This document shows, one piece after another, positions 26,934 to 35,211 of a stretch of DNA of 64,000 bases. Numbering within the stretch: position 1 is the first letter of the stretch; each line of letters begins with the position of its first letter. The translations under genes and the position numbers were made by a program. Below the pieces are notes generated by a model, which was not told the origin of the DNA, searched no databases, and saw only the letters and a list, made by a program, of their open reading frames with translations. The DNA is from Pseudooceanicola nitratireducens (GTDB taxonomy: Bacteria > Pseudomonadota > Alphaproteobacteria > Rhodobacterales > Rhodobacteraceae), in NCBI RefSeq assembly GCF_900109195.1, contig NZ_FNZG01000002.1:752191-816190 (forward strand), written 5' to 3'.

Positions 26934-28054
26934 TGCCTTTGTGGCAGGGGCACACCCCCGAGCTTCGCGCGCGTGTCCGCAGCTGTGCCGCACGGCTGCG
27001 CGACGGGTTCGAGGCCGCCGGGGCCGTTCCGGTGGAATGCCCGATCCTGCTGCCCGCAGCGACGCTTCTGGACCTGTACGGCGAAGACATCCGGGCGCGG
27101 GCCTATGTGACCTCGGACGCGCTGCGCGGGGAACAGATGATGCGCCCCGACTTCACCGTTCCGGTGGTGGAAATGCACATGGCCGACGGGGCAGAGCCTG
27201 CACGCTATACCTATTCCGGAGAGGTTTTCCGCCGTCAGGAGGAAGACGAGGCGCGGGCCAACGAATACCTGCAGGTCGGGGTCGAGATCTTTGACGGATC
27301 CAACCCGGCGGCGGCCGATGCCGAGGTCTTTGCTCTGACGCGCAAGGCCGTCGAAGGGCTGAACCTGCGTGCGGCGACCGGTGACATCGGCATCCTGATG
27401 GCGGCGGTGAACGGGCTGAACACATCCGCCCCGCGCAAGGCCGCGCTGTTGCGCCATATCTGGCGGCCGCGCCGGTTCCGGGCGCTGTTGGATCGCTACG
27501 CTGGCCGCGCGCCGGTGCCCGCCGCACGTGCGGCGCTGCTGAAGGCCGAGGATCCCTTTGCCAAGGCGGGCATGCAGATCGGTCTGCGCAGCCGGGCCGA
27601 GGTTGAAGAACGCATTGCGACGCTGCGCGAAGATGCGGGCACGGATCCGATTTCTGACCGTGAGGTCGGGTTGATCGACGCCATCCTGTCGGTGCGCGAA
27701 ACGCTGCCCTTCGCGCTGGAACGGCTGCGCGATATCGCCGTGGACATGCCGTCGATTTCCGATGCGGTCGAAGGGCTTGCCGCCCGCGCCGCAGCGCTGG
27801 ACGCACGCGGCATCGACATTGCTGCGCTGGATTTCGAGGCCGCCTATGGCCGCACCCACATGGAATACTACGACGGGTTCGTCTTTGGCCTCTATGCCGG
27901 GTCGCGGCCCGATCTGCCTCCGGTGGCCAGCGGCGGGCGCTATGACACGCTGACCCGGCTTCTGGGCCGCGCCAACGGCCGCCCCGAGGGCATGCCGGCG
28001 GTCGGGGCCGTTGTGCGTCCCGGACTGGTCGTCGAGCTGGAGGAAAACGCATGA
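26933..28054 (+). CDS. hisZ: ATP phosphoribosyltransferase regulatory subunit
   Basis: A 373-residue HisRS-like protein lacking the anticodon-binding domain. It has the synthetase-like blocks MMRPDFTVPVVEMHM and SGEVFRRQEEDEARANEYLQVGVEIF, and ends with the pocket motif VASGGRYDTLTRLLG. HisZ activates the short HisG and mediates histidine feedback, without aminoacylation activity. The gene lies between hisS and hisG with 1-base and 4-base overlaps, so the three are translated as one unit. Confidence 0.96.
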   Translation: MPLWQGHTPELRARVRSCAARLRDGFEAAGAVPVECPILLPAATLLDLYGEDIRARAYVTSDALRGEQMMRPDFTVPVVEMHMADGAEPARYTYSGEVFRRQEEDEARANEYLQVGVEIFDGSNPAAADAEVFALTRKAVEGLNLRAATGDIGILMAAVNGLNTSAPRKAALLRHIWRPRRFRALLDRYAGRAPVPAARAALLKAEDPFAKAGMQIGLRSRAEVEERIATLREDAGTDPISDREVGLIDAILSVRETLPFALERLRDIAVDMPSISDAVEGLAARAAALDARGIDIAALDFEAAYGRTHMEYYDGFVFGLYAGSRPDLPPVASGGRYDTLTRLLGRANGRPEGMPAVGAVVRPGLVVELEENA

Positions 28055-28746
28055 GCATCAAGCTGGGCGTGCCCTCCAAGGGGCGGCTGATGGAGAAGAC
28101 CTTTGACTGGTTCGGCGAGAGGGGGATCACCTTGGGCCGCGCCGGGTCGGACCGGGAATACGCCGGCCGGGTCGAGGGGATCGAAGGCGTTGAACTGGTG
28201 CTTCTTTCCGCCGGAGAGATCCCGCGTGAACTGGCCGCGGGGCGGATCCATCTGGGCGTGACCGGCACCGACCTGGTGCAGGAGAAGCTGGCGAACTGGG
28301 ATCAGCAGGTCGAGAGCCTGGCCGAGATGGGCTTTGGCCACGCGGATCTGATCATCGCGGTGCCGGCCTGCTGGGCAGACGTGGACGGGTTGGACGACCT
28401 GGACGCGGCGGCGGCGCTGTTCCGGGCGCGGCACGGCTTCCGGCTGCGGATCGCGACGAAGTATCACCGGCTGGTGCGGGATTTCCTGCGCGACAACGGC
28501 GTGGCGGATTACCAGCTGGTCGACAGCCAGGGCGCGACCGAAGGCACCGTGGCGAATGAAACGGCAGAGGCGATTGCCGACATCACCTCGACCGGGGATA
28601 CGCTGCGGGCGAACCACCTGAAGATCCTGAGCGACGGGCTGATCCTGCGGTCCCAGGCGACGCTGTTCCGGTCGCGCAAGGCGCAGCTGTCGGATGACGA
28701 CCGCCGGGTGCTGGGCGCGCTGGTCGAGCGGCTGAAGATCGACTGA
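28051..28746 (+). CDS. hisG: ATP phosphoribosyltransferase, short form
   Basis: A 231-residue catalytic subunit for the first step of histidine synthesis (ATP plus PRPP to phosphoribosyl-ATP). It has KLGVPSKGRLMEKTFDWF at the N-terminus, RPRE-like ELAAGRIHLGVTGTDLVQE, and the PRPP-loop region DSQGATEGTVANETAEAIADI. The C-terminal regulatory domain of long HisG is missing, so it needs HisZ, encoded just upstream. It overlaps hisZ by ATGA. Confidence 0.97.
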   Translation: MSIKLGVPSKGRLMEKTFDWFGERGITLGRAGSDREYAGRVEGIEGVELVLLSAGEIPRELAAGRIHLGVTGTDLVQEKLANWDQQVESLAEMGFGHADLIIAVPACWADVDGLDDLDAAAALFRARHGFRLRIATKYHRLVRDFLRDNGVADYQLVDSQGATEGTVANETAEAIADITSTGDTLRANHLKILSDGLILRSQATLFRSRKAQLSDDDRRVLGALVERLKID

Positions 28747-28806
28747 GCTTTGCCGGGTGGCGGTGCCGCGATCCTGTTCGGGGCAGGGGCGCTGATGGGT
28801 CTGTTT

Positions 28807-28839
28807 GCCTTCGGCGAGAGTATTTTGGGCAAGATGATG
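28807..28839 (+). repeat. Dispersed repeat, copy B
   Basis: GCCTTCGGCGAGAG, then TATTTT, then GGGCAAGATGATG, 60 bp downstream of the hisG stop in the gap before the convergent DUF1489 gene. It differs from copies A and C at only a few positions. No U-run follows the short GC arm, so it is not a conventional terminator. Confidence 0.75.
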
Positions 28840-28871
28840 GGGATCGGGCGCGCGTCCGGTCCCCTTTGTAT

Positions 28872-29303
28872 TTAAAGCACGCCGATGTCCGCCAGGGCCT
28901 GGGACAGGTCGGCGGGCAGCGCATCGTCATTGGCGCGTTTGGTCGAGAGGTCGGGGGGCGTATCCTCGGGTTTGAGGTAGCGCCAGCCCTGGAAGGGGCG
29001 GCGCGGCGAGGCGGCGGTGTGGTGCAGTTCCGGGTCCAGAACAATGGCGCAGCGGCGGATGCCGTCACCGCGGTCGACCTCGTCCAGGGAGAGAATCCGC
29101 TGGCGGCACTGGATGATCCCTTTGATGACCCAGTAGATCGAGCCACCGTCCAGGATCTCATCGACGCGCTTGGGGAACATCCGGGTGACGTGGCGCGGGT
29201 TGCCGTCCGCGGCCAGCGCCTGGCGGGTCTTCTGCCAGGCGGCGAGGTCCGCGACGCTTTCGGTGCCGACGGAGAGTTTGATCAGGTTCACGTGTTTTGC
29301 CAT
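28872..29303 (-). CDS. DUF1489 family protein
   Basis: A 143-residue alphaproteobacterial protein of unknown function. The family pattern is clear: KHVNLIKLSVGTESVADLAAWQ at the N-terminus, HVTRMFPKRVDEILDGGSIYWVIKG, IQCRQRILSLDEV, then LDPELHHTAASPRRPFQGWRYL. It appears soluble and has no signal peptide. It is divergent from nrdJ (157 bp). Confidence 0.9.
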   Translation of the reverse strand: MAKHVNLIKLSVGTESVADLAAWQKTRQALAADGNPRHVTRMFPKRVDEILDGGSIYWVIKGIIQCRQRILSLDEVDRGDGIRRCAIVLDPELHHTAASPRRPFQGWRYLKPEDTPPDLSTKRANDDALPADLSQALADIGVL

Positions 29304-29460
29304 GATCCCCCCAGATCTGGTAAGCTGTCGTTAAGGATAAACCATCCGTTGATGTCCGCAAGGGCGGGGACTCGTCCGCGTGGGGCATTTCTGATGGCAC
29401 TCGGCTCAAGATAGTGTAGGAAGGCCGCCCGTACACCCAGCTGCTGATAAGGTGATTCCC

Positions 29461-31731
29461 ATGACCCGCTTTGCCGCGCCCATTGCCGAACAGGTATGGG
29501 ATATGAAGTACCGTTTGAAAGAGGCCGATGGTACGGCCATTGATCGCACGGTCGAAGACAGCTGGCGACGGATCGCGCGCGCCCTGGCGGCGGTGGAAAA
29601 GGACAGCGACACCTGGGAAGAGCGGTTCTATGGCGCGCTGGAGGATTTCCAGTTCCTGCCCGCCGGCCGGATCACCGCAGGGGCCGGCACCGCGCGCAAG
29701 GTGACGCTGTTCAACTGTTTCGTCATGGGCACGATCCCCGACAACATGGGCGGCATTTTCGACATGCTGAAAGAGGCCGCGCTGACCATGCAGCAGGGCG
29801 GCGGCATCGGCTATGATTTCTCGACCATCCGGCCCAAGGGCGCGGATGTGAAGGGCGTGGCGGCGGATGCATCCGGCCCGCTGTCCTTCATGGATGTCTG
29901 GGATGCGATGTGCCGCACGATCATGTCCGCAGGCTCGCGCCGGGGTGCCATGATGGCGACCATGCGCTGCGATCACCCGGACGTGGAGCAATTCATCGCC
30001 GCCAAGTCCGATCCGGCCCGGCTGCGCATGTTCAACATGTCCGTGCTGGTCACCGATCCCTTCATGGAGGCCGTGAAGGCCGACGGGTCCTGGGATCTGG
30101 TCTTTGACGGCAAGGTCTATCACACGCTTCAGGCGCGCGATCTGTGGAACCGCATCATGCAGGCGACCTATGATTACGCCGAGCCGGGCGTGATCTTCAT
30201 CGACCGCATCAACCAGGCCAACAACCTGAGCTATTGCGAAACCATCGCCGCGACCAACCCCTGCGGGGAACAGCCGCTGCCGCCCTATGGGGCCTGCCTT
30301 CTGGGCTCGGTCAACCTGGCGCGGATGGTGGTGAGCCCGTTTGAGGACGCCGCACAGCTGGACGAGGCCAAGCTCGCCAATCTGGTGCGCATGGCCGTGC
30401 GGATGATGGACAATACCGTCGATGCCTCGAACTTCCCGCTTGAGGCGCAGGCCCGCGAGGCCGAGGCCAAGCGCCGCATCGGTCTGGGCGTTACCGGGCT
30501 GGCGGATGCGCTGCTGATGGTCGGACTGCGCTATGGCTCGGACGACGCGGCGGCGCAGACCGAAGCCTGGATGCGCCTGATCGCGCGCGAGGCCTATCTG
30601 GCCTCGGTCGATCTGGCGAAGGAAAAGGGCGCGTTTCCGCTGTTCGATGCGGAGGCCTACCTGGCCTCGGGCACGATGCAGGCGATGGACGAGGATGTGC
30701 GCGCAGCGGTGGCCGAACACGGCATCCGCAATGCGCTGCTGACGTCCGTTGCGCCGACGGGGACGATTTCGCTTTATGCCGGGAACGTCAGTTCCGGGAT
30801 CGAGCCGGTCTTTGCCTATGAATACACCCGCAAGGTGCTTCAGAAGGACGGGTCGCGCACCGAAGAGAAGGTCACCGACTACGCCGTGCAGATGTGGCGC
30901 GACGTGAAGGGCGACGCCCCGCTGCCCGACTATTTCGTAAACGCCCAGACGCTGGCCCCGCTGGAGCATGTCAAGATGCAGGCAGCGGCGCAGAAATGGG
31001 TCGACAGCTCGATCTCGAAGACGATCAACTGCCCCGAGGACATTTCCTTTGACGACTTCAAGGACGTCTACATGGAAGCCTGGGACACCGGCTGCAAGGG
31101 CTGCACGACCTACCGTCCGAACGATGTGACCGGGTCCGTCCTGTCGGTGGAATCCTCGAAAGAGGAAGATCCCGCGCCGATGCCCACGGAAGGCGGCGAC
31201 GTCATCCACCTGCAGGATCCGCTGGACCGCCCGCAGACGCTGGAAGGCAATACCTACAAGCTGAAGTGGCCCGACAGCGAACACGCGATCTATCTGACGA
31301 TCAACGACATCATCGTCGGTGGCCGCCGCCGTCCCTTCGAGGTCTTCATCAATTCCAAGAACATGGAGCATTTCGCCTGGACCGTGGCGCTGACGCGGAT
31401 GATCAGTGCCGTGTTCCGGCGCGGGGGCGATGTGTCCTTTGTGGTCGAAGAGTTGAAGGCCGTCTTCGACCCGCGCGGCGGGGCCTGGATCAAGGGCAAG
31501 TACATCCCCTCGATCCTGGCGGCCATCGGCGGCGTGATCGAAACGCACCTGGTTGCCACCGGCTTTATCGAAAGCGAAGGGGCCGGGCTGAAGACCGACC
31601 CGACCGCCCGTGTCGTCGGGCTGGAAGGCGCGAACCGCGGCAAGGCCTGCCCGTCCTGCGGTCAGTATTCCATGGTGATGATCGAGGGCTGCATGACCTG
31701 TTCTTCCTGCGGTCATTCCAAGTGCGGCTGA
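29461..31731 (+). CDS. nrdJ: Adenosylcobalamin-dependent ribonucleotide reductase (class II)
   Basis: A 756-residue class II RNR that makes deoxynucleotides using a thiyl radical generated from B12 coenzyme, with no need for oxygen or a separate radical subunit. Marks include TLFNCFVMG (Cys86), GGGIGYDFSTIRPKG, the active-site segment NPCGEQPLPPYGACLLGSVN (from residue 266), VAPTGTISLYAGNVSSGIEP, and a C-terminal cysteine cluster (CPSCG, CMTCSSCG, HSKCG) that rereduces the active site or binds zinc. The start is the ATG at 29461; the GTG three codons upstream lies inside the AAGGTGA ribosome-binding site. No cobalamin riboswitch or NrdR box was found upstream. Confidence 0.96.
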   Translation: MTRFAAPIAEQVWDMKYRLKEADGTAIDRTVEDSWRRIARALAAVEKDSDTWEERFYGALEDFQFLPAGRITAGAGTARKVTLFNCFVMGTIPDNMGGIFDMLKEAALTMQQGGGIGYDFSTIRPKGADVKGVAADASGPLSFMDVWDAMCRTIMSAGSRRGAMMATMRCDHPDVEQFIAAKSDPARLRMFNMSVLVTDPFMEAVKADGSWDLVFDGKVYHTLQARDLWNRIMQATYDYAEPGVIFIDRINQANNLSYCETIAATNPCGEQPLPPYGACLLGSVNLARMVVSPFEDAAQLDEAKLANLVRMAVRMMDNTVDASNFPLEAQAREAEAKRRIGLGVTGLADALLMVGLRYGSDDAAAQTEAWMRLIAREAYLASVDLAKEKGAFPLFDAEAYLASGTMQAMDEDVRAAVAEHGIRNALLTSVAPTGTISLYAGNVSSGIEPVFAYEYTRKVLQKDGSRTEEKVTDYAVQMWRDVKGDAPLPDYFVNAQTLAPLEHVKMQAAAQKWVDSSISKTINCPEDISFDDFKDVYMEAWDTGCKGCTTYRPNDVTGSVLSVESSKEEDPAPMPTEGGDVIHLQDPLDRPQTLEGNTYKLKWPDSEHAIYLTINDIIVGGRRRPFEVFINSKNMEHFAWTVALTRMISAVFRRGGDVSFVVEELKAVFDPRGGAWIKGKYIPSILAAIGGVIETHLVATGFIESEGAGLKTDPTARVVGLEGANRGKACPSCGQYSMVMIEGCMTCSSCGHSKCG

Positions 31732-31751
31732 TCGCGGTCTGACGTGACATG

Positions 31752-31790
31752 AAAAGGCCCCCGCAGAGCGATCTGAGGGGGCCTTTTGTT
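31752..31790. terminator. Bidirectional terminator between nrdJ and the DUF808 gene
   Basis: AAAAGGCCCCC (31752-31762) pairs with GGGGGCCTTTT (31777-31787) around a 14-nt loop. T-rich sequence follows on the plus strand and the A-run gives U-residues on the minus strand, serving both convergent genes. Confidence 0.9.
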
Positions 31791-31847
31791 TGGTGCGGGG
31801 CCATTGTTTTGGTGAGGGGGGCGGCGGCGTGGCCCGCCGCTTCCGGA

Positions 31848-32807
31848 TCAATGGGCGGGTTTCTTGCCGAACAGGCCCGACACCGCGCCGACCACGGGGA
31901 TCAGGATCGCGCCGGTGATCAGCCCGATCACCCCGTCCAGGAAGGCGGTCACGGTCCATTCGACCGCTCCGGCCAGGTCGGCTGCCCCGCTGGCCAGGTC
32001 GACAGCAATGTGGTGGATCGTGTCATAGGGCAGGTGCCAGCCCAGTTCGTTCAGGCCATGCACAAGGATCGACCCGCCGACCCAGATCATCGCGGCGGTG
32101 CCGACGATGATCAGCAGCTGCATGAAGACGGGCATGGCGCGCACGATAAAGGCGCCCAGCCGCCGGGTGATCCCCAGACGGCCATGATCGGCCATGGCCA
32201 GCCCAAGGTCATCGGCCTTCACGATCAGCGCCACCGCGCCATAGACCGCAAGGGTGATCAGGATACCGGCCACGCCCAAGGCGGCGGCCTGTAGCCAGAA
32301 GGGCTGACCCTCGGGCAGGGCGGAAAGCACGATGGTCATGATCTCGGCCGAGAGGATGAAATCCGTCTTGATCGCGCCCTTGACCTTCTGTTCCTCAAGA
32401 TGCGCGCCGGTCTTTTCCATCTTGGCCACCGCATCGGCCTGATCGTGGTGCTTGGGACTAAGCGCGTGCCAGACCTTCTCTGCGCCTTCATAACATAGGT
32501 ATCCGCCACCCAGCATCAGCAGCGGATAGATCAGCATCGGCAGGAAGGCCGATAGCAGCAGCGCAATGGGCAGCAGGATGACGATCTTGTTGAACAGCGA
32601 TCCGCGGGCGATCTTCCAGACGATGGGCAATTCGCGCTCGGCGCTGAAGCCGTGCAGGTATTTCGGCGTCACGGCGGCGTCGTCGATCACCGCCCCCGCC
32701 GCCTTGGTCGAGGCCTTGACCGCCTGGCCCATCACGTCATCGACCGAAGCGGCCGCGATCTTTGCGATGGCCGCCACGTCATCCAGAAGGGCTAGAAGTC
32801 CGCTCAT
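31848..32807 (-). CDS. DUF808 (YedI-like) inner-membrane protein
   Basis: A 319-residue integral membrane protein. The start is the ATG at 32807 (MSGLLALLDDVAAIAKIAAAS). The family signature DDVAAIAK and TPKYLHGFSAERELPIVWKIARGSL is present. About six to eight hydrophobic segments follow, for example FNKIVILLPIALLLSAFLP, YPLLMLGGGYLCYEG, AAALGVAGILITLAVYGAV and MQLLIIVGTAAMIWVGGSI. The function of YedI/DUF808 is unknown; transport is sometimes assumed. It is convergent with nrdJ and divergent from the agmatinase-like gene. Confidence 0.88.
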   Translation of the reverse strand: MSGLLALLDDVAAIAKIAAASVDDVMGQAVKASTKAAGAVIDDAAVTPKYLHGFSAERELPIVWKIARGSLFNKIVILLPIALLLSAFLPMLIYPLLMLGGGYLCYEGAEKVWHALSPKHHDQADAVAKMEKTGAHLEEQKVKGAIKTDFILSAEIMTIVLSALPEGQPFWLQAAALGVAGILITLAVYGAVALIVKADDLGLAMADHGRLGITRRLGAFIVRAMPVFMQLLIIVGTAAMIWVGGSILVHGLNELGWHLPYDTIHHIAVDLASGAADLAGAVEWTVTAFLDGVIGLITGAILIPVVGAVSGLFGKKPAH

Positions 32808-32918
32808 GTCACTCGTCCCGTGTTCGCGTTTGTCACAACATAGCCTCTGATGCGGATCGGAAAAGGGTGCAATTGCCGGATCTTGCTGCGGGACAGCAGG
32901 CGCGAAATATGCCCTAAT

Positions 32919-32957
32919 GGGGGCAAAGGCCCCCGCTGTGGCATCAATTTGGATGCC
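32919..32957 (+). promoter_or_regulatory. Two adjacent hairpins upstream of the agmatinase-like gene
   Basis: GGGGGC-AAAG-GCCCCC (32919-32934) and GGCATC-N6-GATGCC (32940-32957) are perfect 6-bp stems in tandem, about 75 bp before the start codon. Neither is followed by a U-run. They could form part of a 5' leader. Their loops do not match the ACGR loops of guanidine-II riboswitches. Confidence 0.35.
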
Positions 32958-33031
32958 GGTGTTGCGCGGGGTAAGGGCAGGGTCAGGACGGGGACCGGAC
33001 CCGCAGAAGACGGGGACAGAACGGGGACAAG

Positions 33032-33988
33032 ATGAAACACGGCTATGACAACGGGCGGCTGAACCTGCCATTCGTCGGGATCTGCACCTTCGGGAAATAC
33101 CCATATGTCGAGGATTGGGACACGATCGACGCCGATGTCGCGGTGATGGGCGCGCCCTTTGACGGGGGCACCCAGTGGCGCACCGGCGCGCGGATGGGGC
33201 CGCGCGCGATCCGCGAGGCCTCGACCCTGTTTTCCTTCGGGCACGCCGGGGCCTATGACCACGAAGACGACATCACCTATCTTGAACCGCACCGCGTTTC
33301 GATCGTTGATATCGGTGACGCGGACATCGTGCATACAGATACCGCGCAAAGCCATCGCAACATCGAATACGGCGTGCGCAAGATGCTGGCGGCGGGGGCG
33401 CTGCCGGTGGTGATCGGCGGCGATCATTCGGTCAATATTCCCTGCATCAACGCCTTCGACGGGGAAGAGCCCTTTCATCTGGTGCAGATCGACGCCCATC
33501 TGGATTTCGTCGACGAACGCCACGGTGTGCGCAACGGCCATGGCAATGCGATGCGGCGGGCGGCGGAAAAGCCCTGGGTCTCGGGGCTGACCCAGATCGG
33601 CATCCGCAACGTGTCCTCGACCGCGAAGGACGGCTATGACGCGGCGCGGGGCATGGGGTCCGACATCATCTCGGTCCGGCAGGCGCGCAAGATGGGCGGC
33701 GAGGCGCTGATCGCCCGCATCCCCGAGGGCGAGCGCTATTACCTGAGCATCGACATCGACGCCTTCGACCCCTCGATCGCGCCGGGCACGGGCACGCCGA
33801 GCCACGGCGGGTTCCTTTATTACGAGGTGCTGGAGCTGATCGACGCCCTGTCGCAGCGGGGCGAGATCGTGGGCCTGGATCTGGTCGAGGTCTCGCCGGA
33901 TCACGACCCGGCGGGCGTGACCTCGATCCTGGCGGCGCAGCTGCTGATGAACGTGCTGGGGCGGGTGTTGCATCACCGGGACGGCTAG
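33032..33988 (+). CDS. speB: Agmatinase-family ureohydrolase
   Basis: A 318-residue binuclear-manganese hydrolase of the arginase/agmatinase family. The metal ligands are all present: GGDHS (129-133), DAHLD (154-158) and SIDIDAFDPS (239-248). The family position usually DAHTD is DAHLD, and an HGVRNGHGNAMRR segment follows. The substrate could therefore be agmatine, 4-guanidinobutyrate or another guanidino compound. The gene symbol is given by family only. No partner genes of polyamine metabolism flank it, so context does not settle the substrate. Confidence 0.82.
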   Translation: MKHGYDNGRLNLPFVGICTFGKYPYVEDWDTIDADVAVMGAPFDGGTQWRTGARMGPRAIREASTLFSFGHAGAYDHEDDITYLEPHRVSIVDIGDADIVHTDTAQSHRNIEYGVRKMLAAGALPVVIGGDHSVNIPCINAFDGEEPFHLVQIDAHLDFVDERHGVRNGHGNAMRRAAEKPWVSGLTQIGIRNVSSTAKDGYDAARGMGSDIISVRQARKMGGEALIARIPEGERYYLSIDIDAFDPSIAPGTGTPSHGGFLYYEVLELIDALSQRGEIVGLDLVEVSPDHDPAGVTSILAAQLLMNVLGRVLHHRDG

Positions 33989-34075
33989 GGCGAATACACG
34001 CGGAACGGGTGCGGCTTTGCTTGGCGCGTGGCGCGCGGCGGGCTATTCAGGATCCGTCCAGTAGGAGCCCGCGCC

Positions 34076-35062
34076 ATGCGCCAGATGTCCCCCAATTTTG
34101 GCCCCATTTCCCGTCTTGTTTCCGCGCTGGCCATTTGCCTGACGGTCGCCCTGATACCTGCGGTCACCCTGGCCCAGGGCACGCGGGACAAGGATGCGCC
34201 GCGCCGGATCTTTGGGCTGCCTTTCCTGGGGCATGAACGCCTGGTGGTGAACGATGTCTTCGGGGATCGCTATGACCGCTGGCGCACCGGGTCCGTCGCG
34301 TCGTCCTATATCTTCGGATCGGAGTGGACCGGCGCGCTGCCCACACGCCCCGGCGCGCTGGTGGAATTCCGCGTGCTGGGCGAAGTCATCGCCCCCGCCC
34401 GGCTGGATCTGAACTGGACCGGCGACCGGCCCTATTCCCAGGCGCTGTCCTTCGGGCTGCACAGCCATTTCGCCCGGGGCGGATGGGACATCGCGGCCGG
34501 GGCCGATGCCGTCATCACCGGCCCGCAGGTGCATCTGATCGACTTTCAGCACTGGCTGCACCGGGTGACACGCTTTGATCACACGGCCTCGGCTTTGGTG
34601 CGGGCGTCGCAGATCCCCAATGGCGTGCACGGGTCTGCGGTGATCGAGGCCGGGCGCAGCTATACCCTGGCCGACGGCGCGCGGCTGCGCCCCTTTGTCG
34701 AGCTTCGCGGCGGGGTTGAGGATATGGTCCGCGTCGGGTTCGACTTTGCCCTCGGCCCCGCCGGAGAAGGAGAGCTGATGGTGCGCGATCCGGTCACCGG
34801 CTTCCGCTATCGCGCGGTGCGCCGTGCGCCCGACGGCATCACCTTTGTCGCCGGGGCGGATGTGGCCCATGTGGGGCAAAGCCTCTACCTGCCGGCCGCG
34901 CGCAACCAGATTACCGATGCCCGCACGCGGGTGCGGCTGGGCATGCACTGGCAGAAGGACCGCTGGCGCGGGTTCTACGGGCTGACCTGGCTGGGGCCTG
35001 AATTCAAGGGCCAGTACGAAGGCCAGCTGATCGGCGGGCTGCGGATCTCGTACCAGTATTAA
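34076..35062 (+). CDS. LpxR-family outer-membrane lipid A deacylase-like protein
   Basis: A 328-residue predicted outer-membrane beta-barrel. The start is the ATG at 34076 with AGGAG and an 8-nt spacer, giving a signal peptide (LVSALAICLTVALIPAVTLAQ). The LpxR/DUF2219 pattern is visible: VNDVFGDRYDRWRTGSVASSY near the mature N-terminus (the Asn-Asp pair corresponds to catalytic residues of LpxR), IDFQHWLH, and the typical end LTWLGPEFKGQYEGQLIGGL. Known LpxR removes the 3'-acyloxyacyl group of lipid A in a calcium-dependent way. The same activity here is inference. The protein ends in the aromatic-terminated strand ISYQY usual for barrels. Confidence 0.78.
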   Translation: MRQMSPNFGPISRLVSALAICLTVALIPAVTLAQGTRDKDAPRRIFGLPFLGHERLVVNDVFGDRYDRWRTGSVASSYIFGSEWTGALPTRPGALVEFRVLGEVIAPARLDLNWTGDRPYSQALSFGLHSHFARGGWDIAAGADAVITGPQVHLIDFQHWLHRVTRFDHTASALVRASQIPNGVHGSAVIEAGRSYTLADGARLRPFVELRGGVEDMVRVGFDFALGPAGEGELMVRDPVTGFRYRAVRRAPDGITFVAGADVAHVGQSLYLPAARNQITDARTRVRLGMHWQKDRWRGFYGLTWLGPEFKGQYEGQLIGGLRISYQY

Positions 35063-35082
35063 GGATGCGGCCGGGGCGCGGG

Positions 35083-35099
35083 AGGGGCGAAACGCCCCT
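35083..35099 (+). terminator. Possible terminator after the LpxR-like gene
   Basis: A perfect 7-bp hairpin, AGGGGCG-AAA-CGCCCCT, lies 20 bp after the stop. The U-run is delayed (CTCTTTT starts about 10 bases later), so the call is tentative. Confidence 0.4.
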
Positions 35100-35211
35100 G
35101 TGCTTGTGGACTCTTTTCGCGCCATGCGAAGTTTGCTAACCTGATCTCAATCTGATCGGTCGAAAAAGACCGGCGTGAGCAGAACCCAAGAATGGGAAGG
35201 CGGATACAGGC

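Noticed and set aside
29304-29460. Cobalamin riboswitch or NrdR boxes upstream of nrdJ
   Set aside because: The 157-bp gap is too short for a cobalamin riboswitch plus promoter, and neither a B12-box-like segment nor a pair of NrdR palindromes was seen.
29158-31959. A 933-codon minus-strand frame opposite nrdJ, and a 963-codon plus-strand frame at 10323-13214 opposite the importer genes
   Set aside because: Both lie antisense to well-supported genes and show the low-complexity His/Gly/Arg/Asp composition of shadows.
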